The notes below the pieces were generated by a model, which was not told the DNA's origin, did not search any database, and was given only the letters and a program-made list of their open reading frames with translations. A program made the position numbers and the translations under genes. DNA of 64,000 nt from Ramlibacter sp. Leaf400 (lineage in GTDB: Bacteria > Pseudomonadota > Gammaproteobacteria > Burkholderiales > Burkholderiaceae_C): assembly GCF_001424545.1 (NCBI RefSeq), contig NZ_LMQL01000012.1, positions 315,371 through 379,370 on the forward strand, written 5' to 3'. Position 1 is the first letter of the stretch. Every line of letters begins with the position of its first letter. Positions 38,335 to 47,345 of the stretch are shown piece after piece.

Positions 38335-39243
38335 TCATTCCCGCGCCTTGCGCGACGACACCACGATCCCGCCCACGATCAGCAGGAACGCCGCGCCGTG
38401 GTACAGCCGCGGCAGCTCGCCCAGGAAGGCCACCGACATCAGCGCGGCGAACAGCGGCGTGAGGTTGGAGAAGAAGCCGGCGATGCTGGGCCCCACGCGC
38501 TGCACGCCCAGGCCCCAGCTGCGGTAGGCCAGGATCGCCGGGCCCAGCGCAATATAGGCCAGGGCCAGGGCCGTGGGCCAGCCCCATTCGATGTGCCGCG
38601 GCGCCGCCAGCCACTCGCCGGCCGCGAACAGGCCCGACCAGCCCAGGCCGAACACCATCTGCGCCATCAGGAAGTACGACCAGTCGCCCCGGATCTCGGG
38701 CGGGTCGCCGGGGCGCACCAGCAGCCAGCTGTAGACCGTCCAGCAGGCGGTGGCCAGCAGGATGAAGAGGTCGCCGGGCACCAGGCGCACCTGCCGCAGC
38801 ACGTCCCAGTCGCCGCGGCTCAAGACCACCAGCACGCCGGCGATGGACAGCACCGCCCCGATCACCTGGCGCAGCGTGATGCGCTGGCCGAAGAAGAGGG
38901 CGCCCATGCCCAGCATCCAGGCCGGCATGCTGGCCGCCACCAGCGTCACGTTGAGCGGCGTCGACGTGGTCAGGGCCAGGTACTGCAGCGCGTTGTAGCA
39001 GCCCACGCCCAGCAGCCCCAGCACGCAGAAGCGCCGCCAGCGCGGCCACAGCGCGCTGCCGGGGCGCAGCACCCGGGCGCAGAACGGCAGCAGCAGCAGG
39101 AACGCCAGCGCCCAGCGCAGGAAGTTGAGCGTCATCGGCGGCACCGTGCCGGCCATGAGCCGGCCGACCACCGCGTTGCCGGCCCAGAGCAGCGGCGGCA
39201 GGACCAGCAGGCCGGCGGTGGCCGGCGTCAGGCGTTCTTGCAT
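38335..39243 (-). CDS. EamA/DMT family permease
   Basis: Membrane protein of 302 residues with ten hydrophobic helices in two EamA halves. It begins TPATAGLLVLPPLLWAGNAVVG; the second half starts near GDLFILLATACWTVYSWLL. The short charged C-terminus SSRKARE is typical. It is convergent with the TRAP operon (18 bases) and divergent from the quinone oxidoreductase gene. Substrate is unknown. Confidence 0.92.
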   Translation of the reverse strand: MQERLTPATAGLLVLPPLLWAGNAVVGRLMAGTVPPMTLNFLRWALAFLLLLPFCARVLRPGSALWPRWRRFCVLGLLGVGCYNALQYLALTTSTPLNVTLVAASMPAWMLGMGALFFGQRITLRQVIGAVLSIAGVLVVLSRGDWDVLRQVRLVPGDLFILLATACWTVYSWLLVRPGDPPEIRGDWSYFLMAQMVFGLGWSGLFAAGEWLAAPRHIEWGWPTALALAYIALGPAILAYRSWGLGVQRVGPSIAGFFSNLTPLFAALMSVAFLGELPRLYHGAAFLLIVGGIVVSSRKARE

Positions 39244-39341
39244 GGGCTGCGACTGTAAGCGGGCGTCGCCCCTGCCCGGCGCGGGTCGTCAGGAATCGTG
39301 GCAGGATGGCGCGCTTTCGTCCGAACAAGAGGAGATCCCAG

Positions 39342-40325
39342 ATGAGCCGAGCCGTCCGCATCGAGCAGACCGGTGGACCCGAGCAACTCAAGGTGGTCGA
39401 CGTTTCCGTCGGCGATCCCGGTCCCGGGCAAATCCGCATCCGCCACAAGGCCGTGGGCCTGAACTTCATCGACGTCTACCACCGCACGGGCCTCTACCCG
39501 CTGCCGCTGCCGCTGCAGATCGGCATGGAGGCCAGCGGGGTGGTGGAAGCGGTCGGCGCCGGCGTCACCCACCTCAAGGCCGGCGACCGCGCCGCCTACG
39601 CCAGCCAGCCGCCCGGCAGCTACTGCGAGGTGCGCGTGATGCCGGCGATGAACGTCTGCAAGCTGCCCGACGCGATCGACTTCGACACCGGCGCGGCCAT
39701 GATGCTCAAGGGCCTCACCGCCCAGTACCTGCTCAAGCGCACGCTGCCCCAGGGCGGGCTCAAGGCGGGCGACCCCATCCTGTTCCACGCGGCCGCCGGC
39801 GGCGTCGGCCTGATCGCCTGCCAGTGGGCCAAGGCGCTGGGCTACCAGCTGATCGGCACGGCGGGTTCGGACGAGAAGTGCGCCCTGGCCAAGGAGCACG
39901 GGGCCGCCCACGTCATCAACTACGCCAAGGAAGACTTCAAGGAGCGGGTCAAGGAGATCACCGGCGGCAAGGGCGTGAAGGTGGTGTACGACTCGGTGGG
40001 CAAGGACACCTGGGAGAAGTCGCTGGACTGCCTGCAGCCTTTCGGGCTGATGGCCAGCTTCGGCAACGCCTCCGGCCCGGTGCCGCCGTTCGCCCCCGGC
40101 ATCCTGGGCGCCAAGGGCTCGATCTACGTCACCCGCCAGACGCTGTTCACCCATATCTCCAGCCGCGAGAACACCCAGGCCATGGCCGATGAGCTTTTCG
40201 AGGTGGTCGCCTCCGGCAAGGTGAAGATCCGCATCGACCAGCGCTACCCGCTGGAGCAGGTGCAGCAGGCGCACCGCGACCTGGAAGCCCGCAAGACCAC
40301 CGGTTCCACCCTCCTCACGCTCTGA
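39342..40325 (+). CDS. NADPH:quinone oxidoreductase
   Basis: Zinc-independent medium-chain reductase of 327 residues. AVGLNFIDVYHRTGLYP, the quinone-oxidoreductase signature, is present, and the nucleotide loop reads HAAAGGVGLIACQWAK. No structural zinc cysteines are seen. It reduces quinones with NADPH in the cytoplasm and is a detoxifying enzyme. ATG 39342 is chosen since MSRAVRIEQTGGPEQ starts the conserved domain; a GAGGAGA ribosome site is just before. A hairpin follows at 40338. Confidence 0.95.
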   Translation: MSRAVRIEQTGGPEQLKVVDVSVGDPGPGQIRIRHKAVGLNFIDVYHRTGLYPLPLPLQIGMEASGVVEAVGAGVTHLKAGDRAAYASQPPGSYCEVRVMPAMNVCKLPDAIDFDTGAAMMLKGLTAQYLLKRTLPQGGLKAGDPILFHAAAGGVGLIACQWAKALGYQLIGTAGSDEKCALAKEHGAAHVINYAKEDFKERVKEITGGKGVKVVYDSVGKDTWEKSLDCLQPFGLMASFGNASGPVPPFAPGILGAKGSIYVTRQTLFTHISSRENTQAMADELFEVVASGKVKIRIDQRYPLEQVQQAHRDLEARKTTGSTLLTL

Positions 40326-40337
40326 GTGCGGGCCGCG

Positions 40338-40358
40338 AGGGGCCGCCGGACGGCCCCT
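40338..40358 (+). terminator. Hairpin after the quinone oxidoreductase gene
   Basis: AGGGGCCG (40338-40345) pairs with CGGCCCCT (40351-40358) around CCGGA. It lacks a T tract. The remaining bases to 40515 hold nothing I recognise apart from a possible promoter region for the next gene. Confidence 0.45.
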
Positions 40359-40515
40359 GGGCGCGCCCGGATGTGAATGCGCGCTGACCGTGCATTCCTA
40401 CAGTCGCTTGGCCCCCCAGCTTGCACCTTGCTTGCGTGCGGTTGGGTAGATTGGCAGCAGTTCGAGAAATTACTGCCGCAGGCGCGAGGCGCTGTGGCCA
40501 GTGGAGCACTGCCAT

Positions 40516-40902
40516 ATGGCGCTGAGAGCCTACATCGTCGAGGACAGCCCGACGATCCGAGAGAACCTGATCGAGACGCTGCAGGAGCTGGCCGAAGTTC
40601 AACCCGTCGGACTGGCGGACACCGAGCAGGAGGCTCGCCGCTGGCTGGGCCAGAACCCGGACGGCTGGGACGTGGCCGTGGTCGACCTGTTCCTGCGCCA
40701 GGGCACCGGCCTGCGGGTGGTCGAGGCCCTGCGTACGCGCCGGCGCGGCCAGAAGGTCATCGTGCTGAGCAACCACGCCACCTCGGACATGCGCCGCCGC
40801 TGCGCCCAGCTGGGCGCCGACGCCGTGTTCGACAAATCCACCGAGATCGACGCGCTGCTCGATTACTGCGTCAAGGCGCGGGGCGAGCTGGAAACCGCCT
40901 GA
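40516..40902 (+). CDS. Single-domain response regulator
   Basis: CheY-like receiver of 128 residues with nothing after it. The acidic pair is E9-D10, the phosphoacceptor D57 in VAVVDLFLRQGTG, the switch residue S85 in VLSNHA and lysine K107 in VFDKS. ATG 40516 is preferred to GTG 40501, which adds five residues outside the fold. No histidine kinase gene is adjacent. It is convergent with the aldehyde dehydrogenase gene. Its partner is unknown. Confidence 0.88.
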   Translation: MALRAYIVEDSPTIRENLIETLQELAEVQPVGLADTEQEARRWLGQNPDGWDVAVVDLFLRQGTGLRVVEALRTRRRGQKVIVLSNHATSDMRRRCAQLGADAVFDKSTEIDALLDYCVKARGELETA

Positions 40903-40911
40903 GGCCCGCCT

Positions 40912-42285
40912 TCAGGCCGAGCGCAGGTGCCAGGCCTTGGGCCGCGTGAAAGCCTGGATGCCGTAGCTCGACAGCGTCAGCCCCACCCCCGAATCGCCGA
41001 CGCCGCTCCAGGGCAGGCGCGGGCTCACCCGGTCGCAGCAGTTCCAGTACACGCTGCCCGCGTGCACCTGCGACAGCAGGCGCTTGGCTCGCTGCTCGTC
41101 GCGCGTGTAGACACCTGCGGTCAGGCCGTATCGGGTGTCGTTCATCAGGCGCACCGCCTCCTCGTCGTCCGCCACCTTCTGGATGCCGATCACCGGGCCG
41201 AAGCTCTCCTCGCGCATGAGCTCCATGCGGTGGTCCACGTGGCTGAGCACGGTGGCTTCGAACCAGTGGCCCGGACCGGCCCCGCGCCCGCCGCCCGTGA
41301 GCAGGTGAGCCCCCTTGGCCACCGCGTCGGCGACCTGCGCCTCCAGCACCTCCAGCTGGGGCGCGCGCGTGATGGCGCCGATGTAGGTGTCCTCGCTCAT
41401 CGGGTCGCCCCGCCGGAAGCCCTTCACGGTGGCCACGAAGGCCTCGACGAAGGCGTCGTGGACCTTCTCGTGCACGTAGATGCGCTCGACGGCACAGCAG
41501 CTCTGGCCGGTGTTGTACATGGCGCCGTCGGCCAGCGACTCGGCCGTGGCGCGCACGTCGACGTCGTCGCACACGTAGCTCGGGTCCTTGCCGCCGAGTT
41601 CCAGCTGCAGCCGGACGAAGCGCGTGCCCACCGCCTGCGCGATGCGCTGGCCGGTCGCATGCGAGCCGGTGAAGAAGACGCCGTCGACCGGCTGGGCCAG
41701 CAGCGCGGCGCCGACGGGGCCTGCACCGACCAGGCAGGCCATCACGTCGGGCGGAACGCCCGACGCGTGCAGCAGGCGCGTGATCTCCAGCCCCGTCATC
41801 GGCGCGTACTCGGAAGGCTTGTAGAGCACGGCATTGCCGGTGAGCAGCGCCGGCAGGATCACGTTGCAGCCGACGAACCAGGGGTAGTTCCAGGCCGAGA
41901 TGTTGGCCACCACGCCCAGCGGCTCGTGCTGGATCACCTCGCGCATGCCGGCTTCGTCGAACACCTGCTCCGCCGCCGTGACCGGCTCGACCATGCCGAG
42001 GAAGAAGTCGATGCGCGGCAGCAGGCCCTTGAGTTCGTTGCGCGAGATGCGGATGGGCTTGCCGGTCTCGCGCGTCATGGTCACCGCCAGCGCCTCGGTC
42101 TCGCGCACCACGGCTTCCTGGAAGCGGGCGATGCAGGCCTTGCGCTCGGCCAGCGGGCGCGCGGCCCAGGCCGGCTGCGCCGCGCGCGCCGCCTGGTAGC
42201 TGGCCTGCACGGAGGCCTCGTCGTCGGCGGGCAGGTCGGCGATGCGCTCGCCGGTGGCGGGATCGTGGACGGCCAGGCGGCTCAT
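40912..42285 (-). CDS. Aldehyde dehydrogenase of the gamma-glutamyl operon
   Basis: NAD(P)-dependent aldehyde dehydrogenase of 457 residues. The catalytic Glu lies in LQLELGGKDPS and the catalytic Cys in NTGQSCCAVER; the N-terminal NAD-binding PLGVVANISAWNYPW is complete. It is the last gene of the five-gene operon and overlaps the hydrolase gene by four bases. By analogy to PuuC it would oxidise a gamma-glutamyl aminoaldehyde to the acid. The substrate is inferred from context only. Confidence 0.93.
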   Translation of the reverse strand: MSRLAVHDPATGERIADLPADDEASVQASYQAARAAQPAWAARPLAERKACIARFQEAVVRETEALAVTMTRETGKPIRISRNELKGLLPRIDFFLGMVEPVTAAEQVFDEAGMREVIQHEPLGVVANISAWNYPWFVGCNVILPALLTGNAVLYKPSEYAPMTGLEITRLLHASGVPPDVMACLVGAGPVGAALLAQPVDGVFFTGSHATGQRIAQAVGTRFVRLQLELGGKDPSYVCDDVDVRATAESLADGAMYNTGQSCCAVERIYVHEKVHDAFVEAFVATVKGFRRGDPMSEDTYIGAITRAPQLEVLEAQVADAVAKGAHLLTGGGRGAGPGHWFEATVLSHVDHRMELMREESFGPVIGIQKVADDEEAVRLMNDTRYGLTAGVYTRDEQRAKRLLSQVHAGSVYWNCCDRVSPRLPWSGVGDSGVGLTLSSYGIQAFTRPKAWHLRSA

Positions 42286-43055
42286 CTTTTTCTTGCCGCG
42301 CGGGCGGCCTCCAGGAAGTCGCGCAGCAGCGGGGTGTCGTCCACCACGCCCAGGCGCGGGAAATGGAACTCGGGATGCCACTGCACGGCTGCCACCCAGG
42401 CGTCGCCGGTGTGGCGGATGGCTTCGATCACGCCGTCGTCGGGCGAGGTGGCCTCGACCACGAAGCCCGGCGCCAGGTCCTTGATGCCCTGGTGGTGCAC
42501 GCTGTTGATCTTGTGGCGCGGCTCGCCCAGCAGGTCGGCCAGCCGGGTGCCGGGCAGGACGTCCACCTCGTGGAAGTTGAGGTCGTAGGCCGCGGCGTCC
42601 CGGTGCGTCCTGGCGCCGGGCTTCTGGGTGGCGATGTCCTGGTACAGCGTGCCGCCGTGGGCCACGTTGATCAGCTGCAGGCCGCGGCAGATGCCGAACA
42701 CCGGCTTGCCGGCGGCCTCGAAGGCGCGCACCAGGGCGATGTCGTACTCGTCGCGGGCGCGGTCGCCCGACCATTCGGGCCGCAGCGGCTCCTCGCCGTA
42801 GCTGCCGGGCCAGACGTCGGCGCCGCCGTGCATCACCAGGCCGTCGAGCCATCCCGCGTAGTCGTCCACGCCCACGTCGCCGCGGGCCGTGTCGCCGAAG
42901 GGCGAGGGCACCATCACCGCCAGCGCCCCCAGCGACATCACCCAGTGCGCGGTGGACTGCTCGATCCACAGCAGCGTCTTGCTGGGTGCCGCGCCGCGCT
43001 TGGGGTCGGGGTGGAAGAAGCAGGCGCTGATGCCGATCTTGGGCCGGTCTTGCAT
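42282..43055 (-). CDS. PuuD-like gamma-glutamyl hydrolase (class I amidotransferase)
   Basis: Peptidase C26 family hydrolase of 257 residues. The nucleophile is Cys in FGICRGLQLI and the His-Glu pair is in VQWHPEFH. Relatives include PuuD, which removes glutamate from gamma-glutamyl-GABA. It lies four bases after the Fe-alcohol dehydrogenase stop and overlaps the aldehyde dehydrogenase start by four bases. It would be the last step, freeing glutamate and an amino acid. Confidence 0.92.
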   Translation of the reverse strand: MQDRPKIGISACFFHPDPKRGAAPSKTLLWIEQSTAHWVMSLGALAVMVPSPFGDTARGDVGVDDYAGWLDGLVMHGGADVWPGSYGEEPLRPEWSGDRARDEYDIALVRAFEAAGKPVFGICRGLQLINVAHGGTLYQDIATQKPGARTHRDAAAYDLNFHEVDVLPGTRLADLLGEPRHKINSVHHQGIKDLAPGFVVEATSPDDGVIEAIRHTGDAWVAAVQWHPEFHFPRLGVVDDTPLLRDFLEAARAARKR

Positions 43056-43059
43056 GGCG

Positions 43060-44193
43060 TCACATCGCGGCCTGGAACAGCCGCTCGAAATCGGCCGGCG
43101 TGCAGGGCCGGGGATTGGTCTGGTGGCAGATGTCGCGGGAGGCGATCTCGACCAGGCGCGGGACCTGGTCCTTGCGCACGCCGTGCGAGGCCAGCGTGCC
43201 GGTGATGCCGATCTTCTGCTTCAGGTGCCCCAGCCAGCGCACGAAGCCGGGCCCACCGCCCCCGGCGCGGCAGACGTGCGCCAGTTCCTCGAACTTGTCG
43301 GGCGCGGCCTCGATGTTCCAGGCCAGCACCGTCTCGATCATCAGCGCGTTGGCCAGGCCATGGTGCAGGTCGCACACCGCGCCCAGCGCGTGGGCGCAGG
43401 CATGCACCGCGCCCAGGTCCTTCTGGAAGGCGATGGCACCCATCATCGAGGCCATCATCATGTCGCTGCGCGCGGCGATGTTGCCCGGCTCGCGCACCGC
43501 GGTCGCCAGGGACCGTGCGGCGATGCGGGTGCCTTCCAGCGCGATGCCGTCGCACAGCGGATGGTAGGCCGGCGACAGGTAGCTCTCGATGTTGTGCGTG
43601 AGCGCGTCCATGCCGGTGGCGGCGGTGATGTGCGGCGGCAGCGCCAGTGTCAGCTCCGGGTCGGCGAACACCTGGCGCGCCAGGATCTTTGCGCTGAACA
43701 CCACGCGCTTGAGGTGCGTGTCGTCCTCGCTGATCACCGCCGAGCGGCCGACCTCGGAACCGGTGCCGGCCGTCGTGGGCAGCGCGACGAAGTAGGGCAG
43801 CTCCATCTCGATCGACCGCACCTGCGGGTGGTCCCAGGCGTACTCGAGGATGTCGCCTTCATGGGTGGCGGCCAGGCCCACCACCTTGGCCACGTCCAGC
43901 GCAGCGCCGCCACCGAAGCCGATGACGCAGTCGGCGCCGTGCTCGCGGAACGCGGCCGCGCCGTCCATCGCCTGCCGTGCGGTGGGGTTGCCCGCCACGC
44001 CGGCGTAAACGGCCACGTCCAGGCCCTGCAGGTGCGAGCGGAACTCCGCCAGCACCGGCAGCGCGGCCAGCGCCTTGTCGGTGACGATCAGCGGCCGCGA
44101 GAGCCCTTGACCGCGCAAGTGCTCCGCCACGTCCTTGCGGGCGCCGGGGCCGAAGCGGATGGCGGTGGGGAAGGAGAAGTTCGCCAGGCTCAT
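43060..44193 (-). CDS. Iron-containing alcohol dehydrogenase
   Basis: Group III alcohol dehydrogenase of 377 residues. GFGGGAALDVAKVV is the NAD-binding loop, and metal ligands are in GMDALTHNIES and HACAHALGAVCDLHHGLAN. It oxidises a primary alcohol to an aldehyde. It lies between GNAT and hydrolase genes in an overlapping operon (ATGA with GNAT). E. coli's Puu pathway uses the amine oxidase PuuB at this point, so an alcohol dehydrogenase here suggests an amino-alcohol substrate. Confidence 0.95.
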   Translation of the reverse strand: MSLANFSFPTAIRFGPGARKDVAEHLRGQGLSRPLIVTDKALAALPVLAEFRSHLQGLDVAVYAGVAGNPTARQAMDGAAAFREHGADCVIGFGGGAALDVAKVVGLAATHEGDILEYAWDHPQVRSIEMELPYFVALPTTAGTGSEVGRSAVISEDDTHLKRVVFSAKILARQVFADPELTLALPPHITAATGMDALTHNIESYLSPAYHPLCDGIALEGTRIAARSLATAVREPGNIAARSDMMMASMMGAIAFQKDLGAVHACAHALGAVCDLHHGLANALMIETVLAWNIEAAPDKFEELAHVCRAGGGGPGFVRWLGHLKQKIGITGTLASHGVRKDQVPRLVEIASRDICHQTNPRPCTPADFERLFQAAM

Positions 44194-44696
44194 GCGGGGT
44201 CGAGCTCCAGGATCATGTGGTTCTTGGCCAGGAAGCGGCCGTCGATGCGGACGGCGCGCGGCTCGACGCCGAACGAGCGGAAGCCGGCGGCGGCGTAGAG
44301 GCGTTGTGCCTCGTCGTTGCCTTCGGTGACCGTCAGGACCAGCGAGGCCAGCCCCTCCTGCCGGGCCTGCGCCACCAGCGCCTGCAGCAGGCGCCGGCCG
44401 GCGTCGTGGCCGCGGGCTTCCGGCGCGACGTACATGGCGACCACCGTGGCCTTGTGCCGGTTCTTGGGGCGCGGCTCGCGAAGCAGGCCGACCATGCCGC
44501 ACAGCTCTCGGTGGCGCCAGGCGCCCCAGAAGCTCGTGTGGTCCGAGGTCAGGCGCTCGCGGGCCACCTCGAGCGGCTGCTGCGATTCCTCTTCGTGCGA
44601 GGAGGTGAAGGCCTCGGGATGATCTCGCAGCGCCCGCAGCCGCAGTTCGCGGTACTCGGCCGCGTCGGCCGGCGTCAGCGGGACGATCTCCAGCAT
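44190..44696 (-). CDS. GNAT family N-acetyltransferase
   Basis: Acetyltransferase of 168 residues. The acetyl-CoA loop region VVAMYVAPEARGHDAGRRLL and the C-terminal NDEAQRLYAAAGFRSFG are clear. Its ATG shares one base with the glutamine-synthetase stop (TGATG) and its end overlaps the Fe-alcohol dehydrogenase start by four bases. It could acetylate an amine intermediate or protect against it; the function in this operon is unclear. Confidence 0.9.
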   Translation of the reverse strand: MLEIVPLTPADAAEYRELRLRALRDHPEAFTSSHEEESQQPLEVARERLTSDHTSFWGAWRHRELCGMVGLLREPRPKNRHKATVVAMYVAPEARGHDAGRRLLQALVAQARQEGLASLVLTVTEGNDEAQRLYAAAGFRSFGVEPRAVRIDGRFLAKNHMILELDPA

Positions 44697-46057
44697 CAGA
44701 TGATCTCGAAGTAGCGCTTCAATTCCCAATCCGTCACCGCATCCTGCCACTGGCGCCATTCCCACTCGCGGGTCGCGGCGAAGTGGTCGACGAAGGTGTC
44801 GCCCAGCCAGTCGCGCGCAACCTGCGACTGCCGGAAAACGCGCGTGGTCTCGATGAGCGTGCGCGGTGCGCGCGGGACGTCCTCGCCGCCCTGGTTGGTG
44901 CCGGTGATCGGTGGCGCGGTGAGCTTCAGGCCCTTCTCGACCCCGTGCAGCCCGGCCGCGATGACGGCCGCCATCGCGAGGTAGGGATTGACGTCCGCGC
45001 CCGGGCAGCGCGTCTCCAGCCGCGTCGACTTGGGCGACCCCGCGATCACGCGGAAGCTCGCGGTGCGGTTGTCGAGGCCCCAGGTCGGCTTGACCGGCGC
45101 CCAGAAACCGTCGACCAGCCGCTTGTAGCTGTTGATGGTGGGCCAGAACATGGGGGCGAATTCCATCAGGCACTGCACCTGGCCGGCCAGCCAGCTTTCG
45201 AAGAGCTTGCTCATCCTGCGCGGCGACTTCGCGTCGTGGAAGAGATTGGCCTTGCCGTCCGACAGGCTCTGGTGGATGTGGCCGCTGCAGCCCGGGTACT
45301 TCTGGCTCCACTTGGCCATGAAGCTGGGCATGATGCCGTAGCGCTTGCCGATCTCGCGGGCGCCGGTCTTGAAGAGGATGGCGCGGTCGGCCTGCTCCAG
45401 CGCCGACGAGAAGCCGACGGCGACCTCGTACACGCCGGGCCCGGTCTCGGTGTGCAGGCCCTCGATGGGCACGTTGAAGGCCAGCATCTCGTCCATCAGC
45501 GCGTTGAAGAAGCCGGGGTTGTCGGCCATGCGCAGCACCGAGTAGCCGAACATCCCGGGTGTGATCGGCTCCGGCGGCACGCCCTGCTTGGCGGCCCAGG
45601 TGTGGACGGTCTCGCGGAAGTTGAACCACTCGAACTCCATCCCGGTCATCACCTCGTAGCCGAGCTTCTCGGCGCGCGCCAGCACGCGCTTGAGGATCTG
45701 CCGCGGGCACACGGGGTGCGGCGTGCCGTCGGCGTTGACGAACTCGCCGAGGAAGAAGGGCACGTCGTTGTCCCACGGCACGCGGCGTGCGGTGCCCAGG
45801 TCGAGGCGCGCCAGTGCGTCGGGGAAGCCGTGCTGCCAGCCGGTGACCTGCGTGTTGTCGTACGTGACGTCCTGCATGTCCCAGCCGAACACCACGTCGC
45901 AGAAGCCGAAGCCGCCGTCGATCGCGCCCTCGAACTTGTCGATGTGCAGGTACTTGCCCCGCAGCACGCCGTCGATGTCGCTGACCGCGACCTTGACCTT
46001 GCTGGCCCCGCTCTTCCTGACGGCGGCGAGGGCGGGGTGGATCTTGGGACTGGCCAT
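44696..46057 (-). CDS. Glutamine synthetase-like gamma-glutamyl-amine ligase
   Basis: Ligase of 453 residues in the glutamine synthetase family, PuuA-like group. The N-domain reads VKVAVSDIDGVLRGKYL; the catalytic barrel has GMEFEWFNFRE, HTETGPGVYEVA, HIHQSLSDGKANL, and NRTASFRV. PuuA-type enzymes join glutamate to an amine rather than ammonia. No regulatory adenylylation tail is seen. It is first in the operon with GNAT, alcohol dehydrogenase, amidotransferase and aldehyde dehydrogenase. ATG 46057 starts the MASPKIHP sequence. Confidence 0.92.
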   Translation of the reverse strand: MASPKIHPALAAVRKSGASKVKVAVSDIDGVLRGKYLHIDKFEGAIDGGFGFCDVVFGWDMQDVTYDNTQVTGWQHGFPDALARLDLGTARRVPWDNDVPFFLGEFVNADGTPHPVCPRQILKRVLARAEKLGYEVMTGMEFEWFNFRETVHTWAAKQGVPPEPITPGMFGYSVLRMADNPGFFNALMDEMLAFNVPIEGLHTETGPGVYEVAVGFSSALEQADRAILFKTGAREIGKRYGIMPSFMAKWSQKYPGCSGHIHQSLSDGKANLFHDAKSPRRMSKLFESWLAGQVQCLMEFAPMFWPTINSYKRLVDGFWAPVKPTWGLDNRTASFRVIAGSPKSTRLETRCPGADVNPYLAMAAVIAAGLHGVEKGLKLTAPPITGTNQGGEDVPRAPRTLIETTRVFRQSQVARDWLGDTFVDHFAATREWEWRQWQDAVTDWELKRYFEII

Positions 46058-46208
46058 GGCGGTGCGTGGGGGGAGGGCGATGGCAATCGTGGCATGGTTC
46101 GGCGCCGCCGTGGGGCGGTGCCGGGAGGCCCATTCGCACCGGGTGAACCCATCCATGGAGCGGCCGCGCGGCGCATGGTCGGCGGTCGGCGCTGGTCTAA
46201 TCGGGCCG

Positions 46209-47072
46209 ATGCCTACGAGCCTGACCTGGGGGGTTGCCGCGGCGGTCCTGTTCGGCGCGCTGCTGCACGCGGGGTGGAACGCGCTGGTCAAGTCCAGCAC
46301 CGACAAGGACCTGGACACCGCGCTGCTGCAGCTGATCGGCTGCGTGCTGGCCGTTCCGCTGGCGCTGGTCACCGGCCTGCCGCCGGCCGCGGCCTGGCCG
46401 TACATCCTGGCGTCGTCGGTGATCCACTTCGGCTACTACATCGCGCTGGCCGGCGCCTACCGGCATGGCGACCTGGGCCTGACCTATCCGCTGATGCGGG
46501 GGCTGGGGCCGATGCTGGTGGCGCTGTCGTCCTCCCTGGTGCTGGGCGAACACCTGTCCCCGCTGGCCTGGGCCGGCGTGCTGGGGGTCTGCGGCGGGGT
46601 GCTGGTGCTGGGGCTGTCCCGGCATGCGCTGGAGCGGCCCAAGGCGGTCGCCTTCTCGCTGGCGAATGCGGTCGTGATCGCCCTCTACACGGTGGTGGAT
46701 GCGCTCGGCGCACGCGCGGCCGTCCAGGGCGGGGGCAATGCGTTGCAGTACGTGGTGGGGCTGTTCCTGGTGCACGGGTGGCCGTTCGCGCTGATGGTGT
46801 TGCATAGGCGCGGGCTGGCCGTGGCGTGGCCCTATGCGCGTGGGCGGTCGCCGATGGCGGCCGTGGGCGCGCTGGCCTCGATGGGGTCGTATGGCATCGC
46901 GCTGTGGGCGATGACGCGGGCGCCGGTGGCGGTGGTGGCGGCGCTGCGGGAGACGTCGGTGTTGTTTGCGGTGTTGTTGGGGACTTGGTTGTTGAGGGAG
47001 GTGTTCACGGTGAGGCGGGCGGTGGGGACGCTGGTGATCGTGGCGGGGGTGGCTGCTTTGCGGGTGGGGTGA
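46209..47072 (+). CDS. EamA/DMT family permease
   Basis: Membrane protein of 287 residues with ten hydrophobic helices in two halves. Unlike the other two EamA genes here it starts with AAVLFGALLHAGWNALVKSS, a group often noted near amine genes. It is divergent from the glutamine synthetase-like gene with 151 bases between, so it may move that operon's substrate. The last 170 bases show GTG/TTG/GTT-rich codons unlike the first half. The repeat nest begins right after. Confidence 0.9.
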   Translation: MPTSLTWGVAAAVLFGALLHAGWNALVKSSTDKDLDTALLQLIGCVLAVPLALVTGLPPAAAWPYILASSVIHFGYYIALAGAYRHGDLGLTYPLMRGLGPMLVALSSSLVLGEHLSPLAWAGVLGVCGGVLVLGLSRHALERPKAVAFSLANAVVIALYTVVDALGARAAVQGGGNALQYVVGLFLVHGWPFALMVLHRRGLAVAWPYARGRSPMAAVGALASMGSYGIALWAMTRAPVAVVAALRETSVLFAVLLGTWLLREVFTVRRAVGTLVIVAGVAALRVG

Positions 47073-47095
47073 AGGCTTCGTTGGCCGTGCGCCCG

Positions 47096-47335
47096 CGCGG
47101 CAGGCGGTGCCTGGCCCGGGCTCATGGTGGGCCGGTTGCTCGCGCTTTACGCTCGCAACTCGCAGGGCATTCCGCGGCCCGGCCTGCGCGGCAGAACTCG
47201 CTGCGCGCTGCTTCGCACCGCTCCGCTCAGACAGCTGCCGCGAGTCAGAGGTTGACGCCTGCGGCTCGCAACGGCCGGGCCGCGGAAAGCCCGGCTCGTC
47301 CCACAAATCGCCCGGGCCAGGCACCGCCTGCCGCG
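47096..47335 (+). repeat. Palindromic element E1 with 26-bp perfect arms
   Basis: The 26 bases at 47096-47121 (starting CGCGGCAGGCGGTGCC) are the exact reverse complement of 47310-47335. A second pair, 47165-47184 with 47273-47292, is complementary in 19 of 20 positions. A 62-base core, 47195-47256, lies in the loop. The core recurs in reverse at 47775-47836. Confidence 0.85.
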
Positions 47336-47345
47336 TGGGAGCAGG

